DNA from: an uncultured Burkholderiales bacterium
Lineage (GTDB): Bacteria > Pseudomonadota > Gammaproteobacteria > Burkholderiales > Burkholderiaceae_E
Reading direction: 5' to 3'
Length of the DNA: 7,283 bases
Assembly (NCBI GenBank): GCA_903898725.1
Contig: CAIUGQ010000107.1
Coordinates: forward strand, 1 to 7,283
In this document: positions 6,786-7,283 of the stretch, in pieces
Layout: every line of letters starts with the position of its first letter
Numbering within the stretch: the stretch's first letter is position 1
The notes under the pieces: generated by a model
What the model was told of the DNA's origin: nothing
The model's database searches: none
The model's input: only the letters and a program-made list of their open reading frames with translations
Position numbers and translations under genes: made by a program

Positions 6786-7073
6786 ATGTCACGTCCCTTC
6801 GTTCACGCGGTCGCCGCGCTCGGCGTCGTCGCGGCGCTGGCCGCCTGCGGCTCCGACAATGACTCGGCGGCGCCGGGGCCCGCGGCCACGGCACCGCCGC
6901 CGGCCGCGGCCGCACCCGACGACGGCATCCCGTCCTCGGCCTTCGGATCGGTCGTCGCCTTCGTCGACTACCTGAAGTCGCTGGTGGCGAGCGAGGCCGA
7001 CGAGCCGCGCCGGCTCGACCCGGATGCCATGCCGCCGGTCGACGACAGCGGTGGCCCCGTGCCGCTGTCCTGA
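6786..7073 (+). CDS. Small lipoprotein of the DUF4331 cluster
   Basis: A 95-residue predicted lipoprotein. A short hydrophobic signal (residues 4-20) ends in LAAC, with Cys21 as the lipidation site. Gly at +2 means no Asp retention signal, so sorting to the outer membrane is likely. A Pro/Ala-rich linker (about 30-44) leads to a short, possibly amphipathic helix, FGSVVAFVDYLKSLVASEA (53-71), and an acidic, Pro-rich end. AGGAG at 6774-6778 begins with the last base of the DUF4331 stop codon and lies 7 bp before ATG 6786. A second ATG at 6771 overlaps that stop (ATGA) and would add five residues, but it lacks a comparable site. The spacing shows co-transcription and probably translational coupling with the DUF4331 gene. 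No named family is recognised; a partner or anchor for the DUF4331 protein is inference. Confidence 0.86.
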   Translation: MSRPFVHAVAALGVVAALAACGSDNDSAAPGPAATAPPPAAAAPDDGIPSSAFGSVVAFVDYLKSLVASEADEPRRLDPDAMPPVDDSGGPVPLS

Positions 7074-7082
7074 GGCCGGCCG

Positions 7083-7283
7083 ATGGGTGCCTTGGATCGT
7101 GGCACTGACCGGGGGCCGCTGCTGGCGGCCTGCGCGGCGGCGGCGATCGTCGCCGCCGCGTGGCTCGCGGCGGGGCCGGTCGGCCCGTCGCGTGTCGACG
7201 GCCCCCCGGCCGTCGTGCCGGCCTCGGGCGACGAGGTGCTCGAGCGACTGCCGGCAGGGGCCTCGCGTGCGGCCGCCCAGGCG
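7083..7283 (+). CDS. Membrane-anchored or exported protein, 5' part only
   Basis: The first 67 codons of a gene running off the right edge. It starts at ATG 7083, 9 bp after the lipoprotein stop, with GAGG at 7072-7075 overlapping that stop. Residues 13-30 form an Ala-rich hydrophobic segment after a charged start (MGALDRGTDRG), which is either a signal peptide or an N-terminal anchor. LAAC at 14-17 resembles a lipobox but lies at the beginning of the hydrophobic stretch, so lipidation is unlikely. The visible mature part includes DEVLERLPAG (50-59). From memory, similar loci carry a tetratricopeptide-repeat protein with such an N-terminus after the DUF4331 gene, but no TPR unit is visible here. 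The position indicates the same operon. Confidence 0.7.
   Translation, partial: MGALDRGTDRGPLLAACAAAAIVAAAWLAAGPVGPSRVDGPPAVVPASGDEVLERLPAGASRAAAQA

Noticed and set aside
2866..6915. Very long open frame on the minus strand (about 1350 codons)
   Set aside because: It is an Arg/Pro/Ala-rich shadow frame. It overlaps the receptor in another frame and runs antisense to the DUF4331 gene, has no domain features, and is expected in DNA this GC-rich.

Overview
The window is very GC-rich DNA with strong G/C preference at third codon positions. It comes from a Gram-negative bacterium, most likely a beta- or gammaproteobacterium (Pseudomonadota). The evidence is an outer-membrane TonB-dependent receptor, a lipobox lipoprotein, exported proteins and a proteobacterial-looking thiolase. 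I see no rRNA, tRNA, CRISPR array, insertion sequence or phage gene. Genus assignment would need a search.

Left part (1-2944, all on +): a possible small two-helix membrane protein with an Asp/Gly-rich tail and an uncertain start; a full-length thiolase (acetyl-CoA acyltransferase) followed by hairpins, one a good terminator candidate; a small exported helical protein with an internal repeat; and a flavin-reductase-like flavoprotein that probably starts at TTG, with its Shine-Dalgarno sequence in a hairpin loop. These look like independent housekeeping or accessory genes, not one pathway.

Right part (2958-7283): a cell-envelope locus. A TonB-dependent receptor on the minus strand is divergent, across 184 bp, from a plus-strand cluster: a DUF4331 protein with an exported N-terminus, a small lipoprotein whose AGGAG begins in the stop codon of the DUF4331 gene, and the start of a further membrane-anchored or exported protein cut by the window edge. 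The plus-strand genes are packed tightly enough to be one operon, and every product carries an export or membrane-targeting N-terminus. The best reading is an uncharacterised outer-membrane uptake or surface module built around DUF4331, a family with no established function. The receptor has a His-rich plug motif and the DUF4331 protein a calcium-loop-like motif, so a metal-related role is a reasonable but unproven idea.
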